Source of the DNA: Paeniglutamicibacter antarcticus
Lineage (GTDB): Bacteria; Actinomycetota; Actinomycetes; Actinomycetales; Micrococcaceae
Assembly (NCBI RefSeq): GCF_900010755.1
Contig: NZ_CZJT01000106.1
Location: 124,001-188,000, forward strand
Length of the DNA stretch: 64,000 nt
Reading direction: 5' to 3'
Under the pieces are notes generated by a model that was not told the origin of the DNA, did no database searches, and saw nothing but the letters and a program-made list of their open reading frames with translations. Below, piece after piece: positions 21,166 through 31,300 of this stretch. The translations under genes and the position numbers were made by a program. Numbering within the stretch: position 1 is the first letter of the stretch; each line of letters begins with the position of its first letter.

Positions 21166-24100
21166 ATGAAACACTCGGTAGGGTACTCGAGCAATTTTTT
21201 CCGTGGATTCAACGATTCAAAGAAGCGGCCGGGCCATTCGCCCGCACGAGCTTCACATTCCCAACGAGGATGGGCCTTGGCCTGTGCGTTGGCCATGGTC
21301 GCGGTGACCTTCACGGCCCCAAGTTCTGTCGCTGCAGACCCATGCGCACCGGGTGCCAACAAGATTGTTTGTGAGAATAGCAAGCCCGGCACGAGCCCCG
21401 AGGTATGGGACATCCAGGGTGCAGGCGATGACAGCATCCAGGGATACGCCACCGATATCAGCGCAAATATTGGCACCAAGATCGATTTCAAGATCGACAC
21501 CAACGCCGCGGCGTACACCATCGATATATACAGGACCGGTTGGTATCAGGGACTCGGGGCACGCAAAATAGCCTCCGTCACCCCAAGCGCCACGCTGCCG
21601 CAGACCCAACCGGCATGCCGCAACGATGTCACCACCGAATTGGTTGACTGTGGAAACTGGGGAATTTCGGCCAGCTGGAACATCCCTGCTGACGCAGTTT
21701 CAGGCGTGTATGTGGCCAAATTGCACCGGGCCGACAGAGACGATTCGAGCCACATCACATTCATCGTTCGTGATGATTCCAGCCACTCAGACGTATTGTT
21801 TCAAACCTCCGACCCAACATGGCAGGCATACAACACCTACGGCGGATCGAATTTCTATCAAGGTGCAGCCAACGGCAGGGCCTACAAGCTTAGCTACAAT
21901 CGCCCGTTCAGTACGCGAGGCGGCATAGAAGCCCGAGACTTCTACTTCGGAAACGAATACCCGCTGGTCCGGTTCATGGAACGCAATGGCTACGATGTGA
22001 GCTACATCAGCGGTGTGGACACCGACCGGCGCGGAAACCTGCTCACCAACCACAAGGTCGCGCTCTCAGTTGGACACGACGAGTATTGGTCGGGGAAGCA
22101 GTGGGAAAACTTTGAAAAAGCTCGCGATGCAGGCGTGAACTTACAATTTTTGTCCGGAAACGAAGCATACTGGCGGACCCGTTACGAAGCTTCGGCCACG
22201 GATGGAACCGCATACCGCACCATGGTCAGCTACAAGGAAACCTGGGGCAACGCCAAGATCGACCCCAACAGCGAATGGACCGGAACTTTCCGAGACCCCC
22301 GATTTGCCTCAACGGCAAATGGCGCAGGCACTCCGGAAAATTCCCTAACTGGAACCATCTACTTCGTAAACCACGGCGATTTGCCGGTGACGGTCAACTC
22401 GCAGGAAGGCAAGAGTCGGCTGTGGCGCAACACTCCGCTGACCTCGTTGGCTTCAGGTACACAAAAAGCCCTTGCCCCGCATACAGTTGGCTACGAATCC
22501 GACGAGTCCCCAGACAACGGGTTCAGACCTGCTGGCCAGATATTCCTGTCCACGACAACTGGTGCCATTCCCCAGTATTTACAAGATTTCGGGAACGAAG
22601 TTGCTCCAGGAACAACAACACATCATTTGAGCCTCTACAAGGCAACCAGCGGAGCCTTGGTATTCTCTGCCGGATCGATTCAGTGGACTTGGGGCCTCGA
22701 CCAAGAACACGATGGCGACGGCGCCCCTGCCGATCCGATCATGCAACAGGCTCAAGTGAACCTGTTCGCTGATATGGGCGCACAACCGAGCACACTCATG
22801 GCTGGGCTAGTTCCAGCAACGAAATCAACCGACACCACGGCCCCCAGCGTAAGTATCTCGACTCCTCCCCCAACGGCAGTGAAGAACGGCAAGAAATACA
22901 CGGTCTCAGGAACCGCAGTCGATGCAGGCGGCGGTACCGTTGCCGGTGTCGAGTACTCGACCGATGCGGGTGGATACTGGCATCCTGCCCAAGGAACCAG
23001 CAACTGGTCCTTCAGTTATGTTCAGCAAGGCGTGTCCAGCGCATCATTGTTGGTTCGAGCCATCGACGACAGTGGCAACTACCCATCAACTGCCACGGTC
23101 ATTCCACTGAACGTCGGCGGACCATTCAGCGTATTCGGGGAAAGAACGCCTGAAACACCGGATTCCGGAGATGCCACAGCACTCGAACTCGGTCTGCGGT
23201 TCACCCCAATTTCAGACGGATTTGTTTCTGGCGTCCGTTTCTACAAGAGCACACCAAATACCGGCACGCACACCGGTTCGTTGTGGTCGTTGTCGGGACA
23301 GCGGCTAGCAACCGTGACATTTAGCGGTGAAACATCCAGCGGATGGCAGGAAGCAAAGTTCAATTCCCCTGTAGAAGTAGTTGCAGGAACCGAGTATGTG
23401 GTGTCGTATTCAACTTCGTCAGGTCACTACGCGGCCAAGAACTACGAATGGTCATACTTCGGTATCGCGGCAGACCCTCTGCATGTTGCCGGTGGTTTCG
23501 GTGCTAATCCCGCTGGTGTTTACGACACCAACGGCAATATGCCATCCAGCAGTTTCCGGAGAGCCAATTACTATGTGGATGCGGTTTTTGAAACACAAGA
23601 TTCGTCCCCGCTTCGGGCATACAATCCGAGCCCTGCGGATGGCGCAACCAGCGTTCCATTGAATACGCCAATCGGCATTACGTTGTCACGGGCAGTAACT
23701 CCGAGCTCGGTTTCCGTTATCTTGAAAGATTCCAATGGATCAAATGTTGCCGGGACTACCAGCTATGTTGCTACAACACGTAGGGCGACATTCATTCCGA
23801 GCACCGCATTGGCCCAAGGAACTCGATACACCCTCGTGTTGTCCGCCACGGACCCTCAGGGGGCCGTGCTAAGTACCGGCTCCATCTGGTCGTTTACAAG
23901 CGTCAAACCGGATTCGACAGCTGGTTCATGTCCCTGTGGCCTCTACCAGGATTCCGCACTACCCACCGTCGAGTTGATCAACGACAACACGCCATTGACT
24001 CTGGGGATGCGTTTTAGCGCAACTGAAAAGGGCAAGGTCACCGGGGTCAAGTACTATAAAGCTCCCGGAAATATTGGAGCCCATACCGGCAAGCTGTATT

Positions 24101-25848
24101 CCTCGAGCGGCACTCTTCTGGCAAGTGTGGTGTTCACCAATGAGGGTCCTTCCGGGTGGCAGACAGCTCAGTTCTCCGCGCCTGTCGCCGTCACCGCAAA
24201 CACTGAATATGTCGTTGCTTATACAACTGAAGGCACCTATTCAGTGACTCCCAACGGGCTAGCAAGTCCGCGGGCGGCTGGCTCCCTGCGCAGCAATTCA
24301 GATGCCGGAGTTTTCACATACTCTCTTGGATTCCCAAATAACCAAATCGGTTCCGACTATCTAGTGGATGTGGCTTTCATGCCCGATGCGGCACCAGCCA
24401 TACCGATAATTTCGCGCTCACCGCTGCCTGAAGCTACGGAGATCGATCCAAGTAGCAACGTAGCAGTGACTTTGGGACAAGCAATTGTCCCAGGATTCGA
24501 TTTCACTCTCAAAAACGGAACAGCGGATGTACCCGGAGTGGTTTCTGCTTCAGCGGACAACAAGACACTGACATTTGCTCCGGCTCAGCAGTTGGCACAC
24601 GGGGCCCTTTATACGGTTTCGCTCGTGAACCTGCGCTCCGCATCCGGGGCAGAACTCGCCGCCACAACGTGGTCATTTGCGACGCAGAATCCTAATGGCG
24701 CGCCAACATCGTTCCTTGGCTCGGGCCAACCCAACCAACTCGACCCCAATGATGGAGCATCGGTTGAGCTGGGCCTGAAATTACGCTCATCAAAAACCAT
24801 TGACGTCACGTCTTTACGTTTCTTCAAAGGTGCTTTGAACACCGGCACACACACGGGTTCAGTGTGGAGCACCAATGGAACCCGATTGGCCACAGGTGCG
24901 TTTACGAACGAGACAAGCAGTGGTTGGCAGACCATGCGTTTGGCTTCCCCCGTTCGAATTCAAGCGGGCGAAGTATTCACTATCTCCTATCTTGCGCCTA
25001 ACGGCGGTTACGCCTATTCCTCAGGTGATTTCGCCCAACCTCGCATGGTTGGGGCTCTCACCACGGAAGGCAGCAACGGGCTCTTCATCTACGGGACAGG
25101 CGGCGCAGCTCCAACGGGGACATGGGGAGATACGAACTACTTTGTTGACTTGTTGTATAGCGAAGTAGTTACGGAGCAACCAGCGGTTCCAACACCAACA
25201 CCGACTCCGACTCCAACGCCATCAGCAACACCAACACCGACTCCGACTCCAACGCCGTCAGCAACACCAACACCCACCCCAACGCCGACAGCGACAGCGA
25301 CAACGACTCCAACCCCGACAGCAACGCCGACGCCGACGCCGACACCAACGCCGACACCAACGCCGACAGCGACTCCAACGCCGGTACCGGTAAATCTCTT
25401 TGGGGCGTTGCTTCCAACCCAGGTGGATTCGTTGGGCTTGCTTTCAACCGAGGTTGGTTTGAGGTTTAGCACCACGGTTCCGATCAAGGCCGTGGGTGTC
25501 AGGTTCTACAAGGCGAGCCTCAACACGGGAACGCATAAGGGGACCGTCTGGAATTCGTCGGGTCAGGCGCTGGGGACTGTTACGTTTACCGGTGAGACTG
25601 CGCAAGGTTGGCAAAGTGCCAACTTCGCCACCCCGTTGAATCTGCCTGCCGGAACTTACACGGTCTCCTATCTGGCACCACGCGGGCATTATTCCTCGAC
25701 GCCGCGGTTCTTTAGCACCGCGTTTACCGACGGAGTGGTCTCGGCCGGCACCAGTAACGGTCGCTACAGGCTCGGTTCTGGCGGCACCATGCCGACAAAC
25801 ACGTCACTTAACACCAACTACTTCGTGGATCTGATCTACACGAGGTAG
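21166..25848 (+). CDS. Giant secreted protein: dimethylformamidase-like domain plus DUF4082 and Ig-like repeats
   Basis: The protein has 1560 residues and an unusually long signal peptide (basic first 35 residues, hydrophobic core 36-50, likely cleavage after A57). Residues about 70-540 resemble the N,N-dimethylformamidase large-subunit-like domain, with [34 protein letters not shown] and [15 protein letters not shown] short Ig-like segment (about 570-648) follows, then DUF4082-like modules at about 650-806, 920-1070, 1181-1331 and 1409-1560. The modules share the pattern LGLRF...VRFYK...NTGTHTGS...GWQ...YVVSY. Two SbsA-type Ig-like domains (about 815-915 and 1078-1175) alternate with them, and a Pro-Thr linker (1337-1408) precedes the last module. 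There is no LPXTG or C-terminal helix, so it is probably released or held non-covalently. GC is clearly lower than in neighbours. The function is unknown; adhesion or glycan binding is a guess. Confidence 0.85.
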   Translation: MKHSVGYSSNFFRGFNDSKKRPGHSPARASHSQRGWALACALAMVAVTFTAPSSVAADPCAPGANKIVCENSKPGTSPEVWDIQGAGDDSIQGYATDISANIGTKIDFKIDTNAAAYTIDIYRTGWYQGLGARKIASVTPSATLPQTQPACRNDVTTELVDCGNWGISASWNIPADAVSGVYVAKLHRADRDDSSHITFIVRDDSSHSDVLFQTSDPTWQAYNTYGGSNFYQGAANGRAYKLSYNRPFSTRGGIEARDFYFGNEYPLVRFMERNGYDVSYISGVDTDRRGNLLTNHKVALSVGHDEYWSGKQWENFEKARDAGVNLQFLSGNEAYWRTRYEASATDGTAYRTMVSYKETWGNAKIDPNSEWTGTFRDPRFASTANGAGTPENSLTGTIYFVNHGDLPVTVNSQEGKSRLWRNTPLTSLASGTQKALAPHTVGYESDESPDNGFRPAGQIFLSTTTGAIPQYLQDFGNEVAPGTTTHHLSLYKATSGALVFSAGSIQWTWGLDQEHDGDGAPADPIMQQAQVNLFADMGAQPSTLMAGLVPATKSTDTTAPSVSISTPPPTAVKNGKKYTVSGTAVDAGGGTVAGVEYSTDAGGYWHPAQGTSNWSFSYVQQGVSSASLLVRAIDDSGNYPSTATVIPLNVGGPFSVFGERTPETPDSGDATALELGLRFTPISDGFVSGVRFYKSTPNTGTHTGSLWSLSGQRLATVTFSGETSSGWQEAKFNSPVEVVAGTEYVVSYSTSSGHYAAKNYEWSYFGIAADPLHVAGGFGANPAGVYDTNGNMPSSSFRRANYYVDAVFETQDSSPLRAYNPSPADGATSVPLNTPIGITLSRAVTPSSVSVILKDSNGSNVAGTTSYVATTRRATFIPSTALAQGTRYTLVLSATDPQGAVLSTGSIWSFTSVKPDSTAGSCPCGLYQDSALPTVELINDNTPLTLGMRFSATEKGKVTGVKYYKAPGNIGAHTGKLYSSSGTLLASVVFTNEGPSGWQTAQFSAPVAVTANTEYVVAYTTEGTYSVTPNGLASPRAAGSLRSNSDAGVFTYSLGFPNNQIGSDYLVDVAFMPDAAPAIPIISRSPLPEATEIDPSSNVAVTLGQAIVPGFDFTLKNGTADVPGVVSASADNKTLTFAPAQQLAHGALYTVSLVNLRSASGAELAATTWSFATQNPNGAPTSFLGSGQPNQLDPNDGASVELGLKLRSSKTIDVTSLRFFKGALNTGTHTGSVWSTNGTRLATGAFTNETSSGWQTMRLASPVRIQAGEVFTISYLAPNGGYAYSSGDFAQPRMVGALTTEGSNGLFIYGTGGAAPTGTWGDTNYFVDLLYSEVVTEQPAVPTPTPTPTPTPSATPTPTPTPTPSATPTPTPTPTATATTTPTPTATPTPTPTPTPTPTPTATPTPVPVNLFGALLPTQVDSLGLLSTEVGLRFSTTVPIKAVGVRFYKASLNTGTHKGTVWNSSGQALGTVTFTGETAQGWQSANFATPLNLPAGTYTVSYLAPRGHYSSTPRFFSTAFTDGVVSAGTSNGRYRLGSGGTMPTNTSLNTNYFVDLIYTR
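25187..25388 (+). repeat. Short-period Thr-Pro coding repeat
   Basis: About 200 bases of ACNCCN-type hexanucleotide repeats encode (TP)n with interspersed SA and TA dipeptides. Longer units built from ACACCAACACCGACTCCGAC occur at least twice. This is the linker before the last DUF4082-like module; such tracts commonly vary in length by slippage. Confidence 0.9.
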
Positions 25849-26261
25849 CCGTTGGTAGTCCCACCCATTTCAGGGACAGGGTCGCCCCGTACCAATCGCA
25901 TTCAGCGTTGGAACGGGGCGACAGCTCTATGCTCACGATTCAACAGCTGCTCTTTTGGGGCTCTATTGGACACATAGTGTGCTCGCCAGCGGCTGACCCC
26001 CGAAGCACGATACCGCCATGTCAGGTGCGGTGAAGAATCGTGCGTTTCAGATATCCACGCGGACGCCACACGGATAGCACCCATGACCCCGGCAGCGCCA
26101 AGAGGTTGAGCATCATCAGCCGATTTGGAGCTGGATCCGACACCAACGATTTTTTGGGGCCACGGACGCTGGCGTTGGTTAGCCAGTTGGCTGACTGCTA
26201 ATCCAACAGGAAGTCCTGTTTCCCGATTCCTATATAGGAAACGGTTCCGGCGGGGCAGAGC
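25849..26261. other. Non-coding gap after the giant gene
   Basis: No convincing gene is present. It holds the terminator at 25881-25922. Near its right end lie two short palindromes close together, AACAGG-AAGT-CCTGTT (26205-26220) and TTCCTATATAGGAA (26227-26240), just past the 3' end of the minus-strand gene that follows. They may end that transcript, but no T-run supports this. Confidence 0.6.
25881..25922 (+). terminator. Probable terminator of the giant secreted-protein gene
   Basis: A perfect 10-bp repeat, GTCGCCCCGT / ACGGGGCGAC, is extended inward past an A-A mismatch by CCAA/TTGG. It lies 32 bases after the stop codon. The T-run is weak. Confidence 0.7.
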
Positions 26262-27281
26262 TCAGCGCTGGACCGACGGTGACCATGCGTGTTCAAGGAA
26301 AAGTTTCGGAGTCAAATCCGCTTCGAGTGCCAGGGAGTAGATATCGGCATCCCCCGGGTTATCCGCGCGCGGTTGTCCAAACAACAAGGTATCGGCGTCC
26401 AGCCACTCGAGCTGGTCGTCAAATCCGAGTTCGAGTGGGTAAATCTTTTCCGTCCCCTTGGCCAAATCCTGCACCGCGATGTCCCAGTGTGCCGGCAGCG
26501 AATCGGTTCGCCGCTTCTTGTAGGCAATGAGTTTCCCATTCGGCGAGATCGATGGGCACTCGGCGTTCTCACTCAGAGCAGTCAAGGTCTTACCTGTGAG
26601 TGACCCGCGCATGAGCCACGTTTGCTTTCCCGATGCCGCAGTGGCAAAAAACGTGTTGCCGTCCTTGGCGAAGGTGACTCCCCAGAGATTGCGGTCCTCT
26701 GCTGTGAGAATTTTGTTGCCAATCTTGAGCGTGAAATCTTGGATGTTGCCAAAATCCTTGCCGCCTGGGCTCTTGATGGTTGTTTGCGTGGAAAAACCAA
26801 CATTCTCGTACGACTCGCCGGTGATGAATGCTGTAACACCAACCATGCCCGAGGCCGATACCCGGGTTCGGCTTGGTTCTCCCGGTAGCGGCGAAGAAGC
26901 AAGCCGTTGTCCGCCGACACTGTAGATGTCCGCTTCATACGTCGTATTCATGCCCCGGTTGGCATTCAAACACGAGAGCATTCCGCCTGTGCGGTACACC
27001 CTGTCACACGCCAACCCGGTGTTTATCCTGGGACCCTGCAAGTGGTCCAGTGGAATCCATGCCACTTTGCCGTAATCGTCCGTTGCCTGCGTGTTCCTGA
27101 ACACCAATGCGTTATTAAGCGGCATCGACGCCAGACCACCCGGAAGTTTCTCCACACTCTGCGGGGGTGCGTTTGTCCTCTGGGCAAAACCCACAAACGA
27201 AGTAATCGCGAGTCCCACTGCAACCAGCACAGCCATAACTAGAAGAATGGCGGAGACCCGCGGCCGTGCTTGGGAAGCCAT
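26262..27281 (-). CDS. Membrane-anchored beta-propeller-like protein of unknown function
   Basis: A 339-residue protein with one N-terminal membrane helix (about residues 10-33, VSAILLVMAVLVAVGLAITS) and an extracytoplasmic remainder. Repeated blade-like segments recall TolB/PD40 propellers, for example WGVTFAKDGNTFFATAA, CPSISPNGKLIAYKKR and LEWLDADTLLFGQPR. I recognise the PD40-like style but no named family. The ATG at 27281 is chosen because it follows the upstream gene's stop by two bases; the frame is open further 5' inside that gene. The pair is evidently one operon. Composition is less GC-rich than core genes. Confidence 0.72.
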   Translation of the reverse strand: MASQARPRVSAILLVMAVLVAVGLAITSFVGFAQRTNAPPQSVEKLPGGLASMPLNNALVFRNTQATDDYGKVAWIPLDHLQGPRINTGLACDRVYRTGGMLSCLNANRGMNTTYEADIYSVGGQRLASSPLPGEPSRTRVSASGMVGVTAFITGESYENVGFSTQTTIKSPGGKDFGNIQDFTLKIGNKILTAEDRNLWGVTFAKDGNTFFATAASGKQTWLMRGSLTGKTLTALSENAECPSISPNGKLIAYKKRRTDSLPAHWDIAVQDLAKGTEKIYPLELGFDDQLEWLDADTLLFGQPRADNPGDADIYSLALEADLTPKLFLEHAWSPSVQR

Positions 27282-27283
27282 CT

Positions 27284-28051
27284 CTACTTGCCCACGACAA
27301 AGCTGCCGAAGACCGACACTGTCGTTGCACCTGTTCCAGCCGTTCGCACGGTGGCAACCACCGTATCCTTTCCATAGCCCATGGTGATGGCCAAAGCCCC
27401 GTCGACGTTTGTTCCTCGCGTGGCGAGCCATCCTTTTTTGGAGGCACTGGATTCATAGAACGCCAATACTTTTGATTGGCTCATGTTCGTTCGAAAATTG
27501 GCCGATGCCTGGACGTTTCGGTTTTGAGTGCTCACCGATGAATCCACGATGTGAGCCCCCTCGGGAATCGAAATTGCTGCGGTAGGGAAATCGGCAACCA
27601 ATTTTCCCTTCGCTGAGCCGTCCTGTGGAACTGTCCCTGCAAGCGCGGGCTTACGTTCAACGGATTTAGGTAGCGTCGTGGCTTTCGGTTTATTGGCTGC
27701 CGGAACCTCAAGCTTGGGTTTCTCCACGGGCAGCGCCGAGGGGGAAGCAACAGTGGCAGGAGCCTTGGACGCGCTTGGTGCTACCGTGCCATCCGGCCCT
27801 TGTGAAGGACGAACAGGCACCGGGACCAGTGGCGTGCTCGATGCCGAGGAACTATTGGTACTACTGCTGGTGGCTGTATTTGGCTCTGTGGCAACCGAGG
27901 CTTGCGGGTTGCTAACGGTCGGACCAGCACCCTGGGTGCTGGCAATACTTCCAGCCTCCGGTGTGCGGGCGGAAAGGTTAAACGCAATGGATACGCCAAC
28001 CAGAACCACAACAACGGCAAGAACCACCGTCAATAATTTTTTGTTCTGCAT
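27284..28051 (-). CDS. Membrane-anchored Ser/Thr/Pro-rich protein of unknown function
   Basis: About 255 residues. A single N-terminal helix (KKLLTVVLAVVVVLVGVSIA) is followed by a low-complexity Ser/Thr/Pro/Ala linker of about 120 residues. A compact C-terminal domain (about 160-255) contains NFRTNMSQSKVLAFYESSA and SKKGWLATRG, a pattern seen in small extracytoplasmic domains, but I cannot name the family. ATG 28051 follows GGTGGGGA and the hydrophobic segment begins right after it, so the 18 codons upstream are not included. It is coupled to the propeller-like gene two bases downstream. Confidence 0.7.
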   Translation of the reverse strand: MQNKKLLTVVLAVVVVLVGVSIAFNLSARTPEAGSIASTQGAGPTVSNPQASVATEPNTATSSSTNSSSASSTPLVPVPVRPSQGPDGTVAPSASKAPATVASPSALPVEKPKLEVPAANKPKATTLPKSVERKPALAGTVPQDGSAKGKLVADFPTAAISIPEGAHIVDSSVSTQNRNVQASANFRTNMSQSKVLAFYESSASKKGWLATRGTNVDGALAITMGYGKDTVVATVRTAGTGATTVSVFGSFVVGK

Positions 28052-28228
28052 ATGTCCCCACCCCAATAGAGCCACCGCGCATGTAGTACGCGGCCCCCAG
28101 ACCAACGCTCATTGTGACCCAGCCTACAACTAGCGATCGGTCGAAACCACGTTTGACGGCTTCCTCTTTTCCTGGTTTCCTGTGCCCTTCCAATACCGGC
28201 GCATGAACGATTCCGCACTCCCACTGGC

Positions 28229-29023
28229 TTACTTGAAAGGGTTCCATGCGGCCTCGGGGAAGAGGAAGACAAGGGAAGACCGCATCAGCAGGAATCCAAT
28301 AATGCCGATAACCCATGCCATTGATTCTTTCGAAGCCCGCTCCACCCAACCCGAAAGCTTGTCGAAGGCACGGGTCATTCGGGGTCCGGCGAGCGCACGT
28401 AACCCGATGATGACAAGCCCGGGAACCAGCATGAGTGCACAGTAGAGCGTCAGGAACGTTATCTGGGCAGTCGCATTGAAGTGGCTTTGGGATAGCAGGC
28501 CGATGGCACCAAGGTAGGGAAGCATGGTCGGCAACTCCAGGAACCCGGCGGTGATACCCAGCAGGGCCACACCGCGACGGCTCCCCAGCGCCAGATCCAG
28601 CTGTTTGCCCCAGCGGCCTTCGCGGCGCGGCGCAAGGGGCTCCGCATCCGCTGTGTGTAGCCGGCCTCCGGCACTTGCGATCACGGGGGCAGCCGGCGCC
28701 TTGGCCGGACGAGTGTTCATGGACAAGGAGTATGCAACCAGGCCGGCCCCGAGAACCAACCCTGCCCAGCGCGCAACAGGAGATTCAAGGAGCCCGCCGG
28801 AGGCAATATCTTGTAGCCAAGTAGCGCCGCCAAGAATCAGCAAACCCACGGCCAAGTAAAAGGTTCCCAGAACGCCCAGGTACAGCACCGCGGAGCCAAG
28901 GTTTCTGTGCTGCTTGGCCCGAAGCACCATCCATAGCGGGATCACCAACGTGCCAATGCTTGTTGCATCTATCAGCGCAAGCAGGCCAAGAGTCAGCAGC
29001 AGTCCGGTGGTTCCTAGGGTCAT
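28229..29023 (-). CDS. GAP-family (Sap, sulfolipid-addressing-like) membrane protein
   Basis: A 264-residue polytopic protein of the GAP family (PF11139), which includes the mycobacterial proteins addressing glycopeptidolipid or sulfolipid to the surface; the molecular role is unclear. It opens with LLLTLGLLALIDATSIGTLVIPLWMV and has about six helices with a polar Pro/Ala-rich central loop. Family sequences GITAGFLELPTMLPYLGAIG and FLTLYCALMLVPGLVIIG are present. ATG 29023 is preferred because the helix begins there and GGAAG precedes it. It is divergent from the histidine kinase gene across 126 bases. Confidence 0.8.
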   Translation of the reverse strand: MTLGTTGLLLTLGLLALIDATSIGTLVIPLWMVLRAKQHRNLGSAVLYLGVLGTFYLAVGLLILGGATWLQDIASGGLLESPVARWAGLVLGAGLVAYSLSMNTRPAKAPAAPVIASAGGRLHTADAEPLAPRREGRWGKQLDLALGSRRGVALLGITAGFLELPTMLPYLGAIGLLSQSHFNATAQITFLTLYCALMLVPGLVIIGLRALAGPRMTRAFDKLSGWVERASKESMAWVIGIIGFLLMRSSLVFLFPEAAWNPFK

Positions 29024-29149
29024 GCTTCCACTGTCGTCCCTCCGTTCCCGTGAGCGCATCATGCGTTGGATGCACCTGTTGTCATACCTTCGGAGGATGC
29101 CCGGTGCGGCGCTCTTGGCAATTGCGTTTGAAACCCGCACGATGAAGGG

Positions 29150-30379
29150 GTGTTAGACAATTCCATTGCGGGCCTGCTCATCCCCGGCTCTCGTCTAGGC
29201 AGAGTCCGTTTTGAGGATCTTCCGCCAGCGCTGTTCTACGCGGGACTGACCTGGCTGCTCCATGCCCTGGACTTGGCACGCACCACCGCCTGGGGTCTGG
29301 ATGAATTTTCCGGCTGGTGGCCGCTGCCACTCGCCTTTGGTTGTTTGGCAATCCTCCTCAGGCGATTGAATGTCCCGCTCTTTGCCGCACTCATCGCGTT
29401 GAGCGGAGTTGGACTGCTGGTGGTGGGCAGCGCCTGCGGGTTCTTCTTGCTCTTTGAGTCGGTCTTTACCTTGGTTTTGCTTGGCGGGCCACGGATCTCA
29501 CGCATGACCGAACATGCAGCACTGGTGACGACTGGCCTACTGGTGGTGTTGATGTACTTCATCACCGGCTCGGCAGCCATCAGCGTGACTTTTGGGCTGG
29601 TGCTGGGCATGACAATCCTCATGCCTGCCGAGTGGGCCGGCAATGTCCGCAAGGCCCGTGATTTGGCGGCCAGCGAAGCCCAGACGGCCATGGCAGTCGC
29701 CGAAGCGGCCGCCGCTCATGCCAAAGTGCTGGCCGCAGAACACGAAATGCTGCTCACTGAAGAACGCACCCTGATGGCGCGTGAAGTACATGATGTGCTT
29801 TCCGCCCGGTTATCGGCGATTGCACTCCAAAGCGGTGCCGCACTGGCCTCCCCGGATAACCCGGCACTCGCGTCACGTGTCATGGAGGAAATCCGTTCAC
29901 AAAGCGTGAGTGGAATTGAGGAACTCAACGCCATGATCAGGATGCTGTACAAGGGAAATTCCTTGGCACCCTCGGGAACGATTTCCGATATGGATGGTCT
30001 CATCGAGACGTTTACGGGAACCGGCCTGCGGGTGAGGTTCCACAACGACCTGCCAAGCGGTGGCGAAGGGTTAGCAGTCGCGGTTCAAGCTGCACTGTAT
30101 CGCGCACTCAACGAATCGCTTATTAATTTCTCCAAGCATGCCCCCGAGGGCGTGCTTGACCTGCACCTGTCCCTGGACGGCGCTTCGGTTCAGTTCATTG
30201 CTTCCAATCCCTTGCCCGCCAGCATCAACAGTGATGCGCCTTCCGCATCATCGGCAGGAACCGGAACCGGTTTACGAAGCATGCAGGCACGAAGCGGCGA
30301 ACTCGGTGGAGTATTCCGGGCAGGTGCCACCGGCGGCCTTTTCACCCTGAGAATGCTATTGCCGGTCAGTGACTCATGA
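29150..30379 (+). CDS. Sensor histidine kinase, NarL/DesK class
   Basis: A 409-residue kinase with an N-terminal membrane region of about six helices (residues 25-170), a short Ala-rich coiled coil, and a HisKA_3 dimerisation domain. The phospho-acceptor is the histidine in LMAREVHDVLSARLSAIALQ (about residue 214). The N-box is YRALNESLINFSKHAP. The usual G1 DxGxG is not visible; SNPLPASINSD stands in its place, and G2 is GTGTGLRSMQAR. It lacks an obvious extracytoplasmic sensor domain. The GTG start sits directly against an AAGGG, which is poor spacing, so the true start may be elsewhere nearby. It overlaps its response-regulator gene by four bases. Confidence 0.87.
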   Translation: MLDNSIAGLLIPGSRLGRVRFEDLPPALFYAGLTWLLHALDLARTTAWGLDEFSGWWPLPLAFGCLAILLRRLNVPLFAALIALSGVGLLVVGSACGFFLLFESVFTLVLLGGPRISRMTEHAALVTTGLLVVLMYFITGSAAISVTFGLVLGMTILMPAEWAGNVRKARDLAASEAQTAMAVAEAAAAHAKVLAAEHEMLLTEERTLMAREVHDVLSARLSAIALQSGAALASPDNPALASRVMEEIRSQSVSGIEELNAMIRMLYKGNSLAPSGTISDMDGLIETFTGTGLRVRFHNDLPSGGEGLAVAVQAALYRALNESLINFSKHAPEGVLDLHLSLDGASVQFIASNPLPASINSDAPSASSAGTGTGLRSMQARSGELGGVFRAGATGGLFTLRMLLPVSDS

Positions 30380-31149
30380 CCGGCCCCGACATCCGGCACC
30401 CGCGCGACCCGCAGGTGGAATCCATTCTGTTCGACCACGCCAAAGGACCGGAAATGACGCTGGGTACACCGGAACACACAGCTGGAGGGCCAACTCGCGT
30501 TCTGCTGGTTGACGACCACGCGGCAATCCGCTTGGGGATGCGCATGGTCGTTGAATCGGATACGGGTTTCTTGGTGGTCGGTGAGGCCGAAAACGGAGCC
30601 GTTGCCGTTGGAATGGCACGGGCGTTGCGGCCGGATATCGTGTTGATGGATTTACGCATGCCGGTGCTTGACGGCGTTGCAGCCACGGAGCAAATTGTCG
30701 CGCAGGGACTATCCAAGGTCATGGTGTTGACCACCTTTGACCACGACGAGTACCTTTTCGGGGCCTTGCGGGCCGGCGCCCAGGGGTTCCTGCTCAAGAC
30801 GGCAACACCACAGAGCATTATTGGCGCGCTCCGCTCGGTGATGAGCGGTGACCAGGTGGTGGCACCGGAGGTCACCGCAAAGTTGGTAAATGCCGCACTT
30901 GATTCACGCCCGGATCAGCCGGCGGGTCCCCCACGCATTGATCCGCGTGAAGTACTCACTGAGCGGGAACTACAGGTGTTGCGAGAACTTGGGAATGGGC
31001 TGAGCAACTATACGATGGGCCGCACCCTGGGCATCGGCGAAACCACCGTCAAGACCCATGTGTCCCGGGTGATCGGAAAATTGGGTGTCACATCGAGGTT
31101 GCAGGCAGCGCTGGTTGCCCATGCAACATTCACGGGGCTTGACAGGTAA
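30376..31149 (+). CDS. LuxR/NarL-family response regulator
   Basis: The DNA-binding partner of the upstream kinase. The receiver domain has LLVDDHAAIR, the phospho-acceptor aspartate in DIVLMDLRMPVLDG, and the conserved lysine in FLLKTATP. The C-terminal HTH has LTERELQVLRELGNGLSN and TVKTHVSRVIGKLGV. The gene starts in an ATGA overlap with the kinase stop. A 40-residue N-terminal extension precedes the receiver, so an internal ATG near residue 27 is a possible alternative start. The target genes are unknown; the divergent GAP-family gene is the natural candidate. Confidence 0.9.
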   Translation: MTGPDIRHPRDPQVESILFDHAKGPEMTLGTPEHTAGGPTRVLLVDDHAAIRLGMRMVVESDTGFLVVGEAENGAVAVGMARALRPDIVLMDLRMPVLDGVAATEQIVAQGLSKVMVLTTFDHDEYLFGALRAGAQGFLLKTATPQSIIGALRSVMSGDQVVAPEVTAKLVNAALDSRPDQPAGPPRIDPREVLTERELQVLRELGNGLSNYTMGRTLGIGETTVKTHVSRVIGKLGVTSRLQAALVAHATFTGLDR

Positions 31150-31300
31150 AGCCCGGTTGCACCAATTAGGCGTCGGCTTCGCCAGTGCCTCACCCGCCAG
31201 ATGGTGCTTTTCGGACCCGCGATTTCATCCTCAGACACATAGCAAAATTTGTGAAGTTTTCAGCGTTCAGCTGTTTCTCTCAACCATTGCGTTCCACGCC

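Noticed and set aside
25187..25388. Regular repeats considered as a CRISPR or VNTR array
   Set aside because: The units are hexanucleotides without spacers and are in frame with a Thr-Pro linker.
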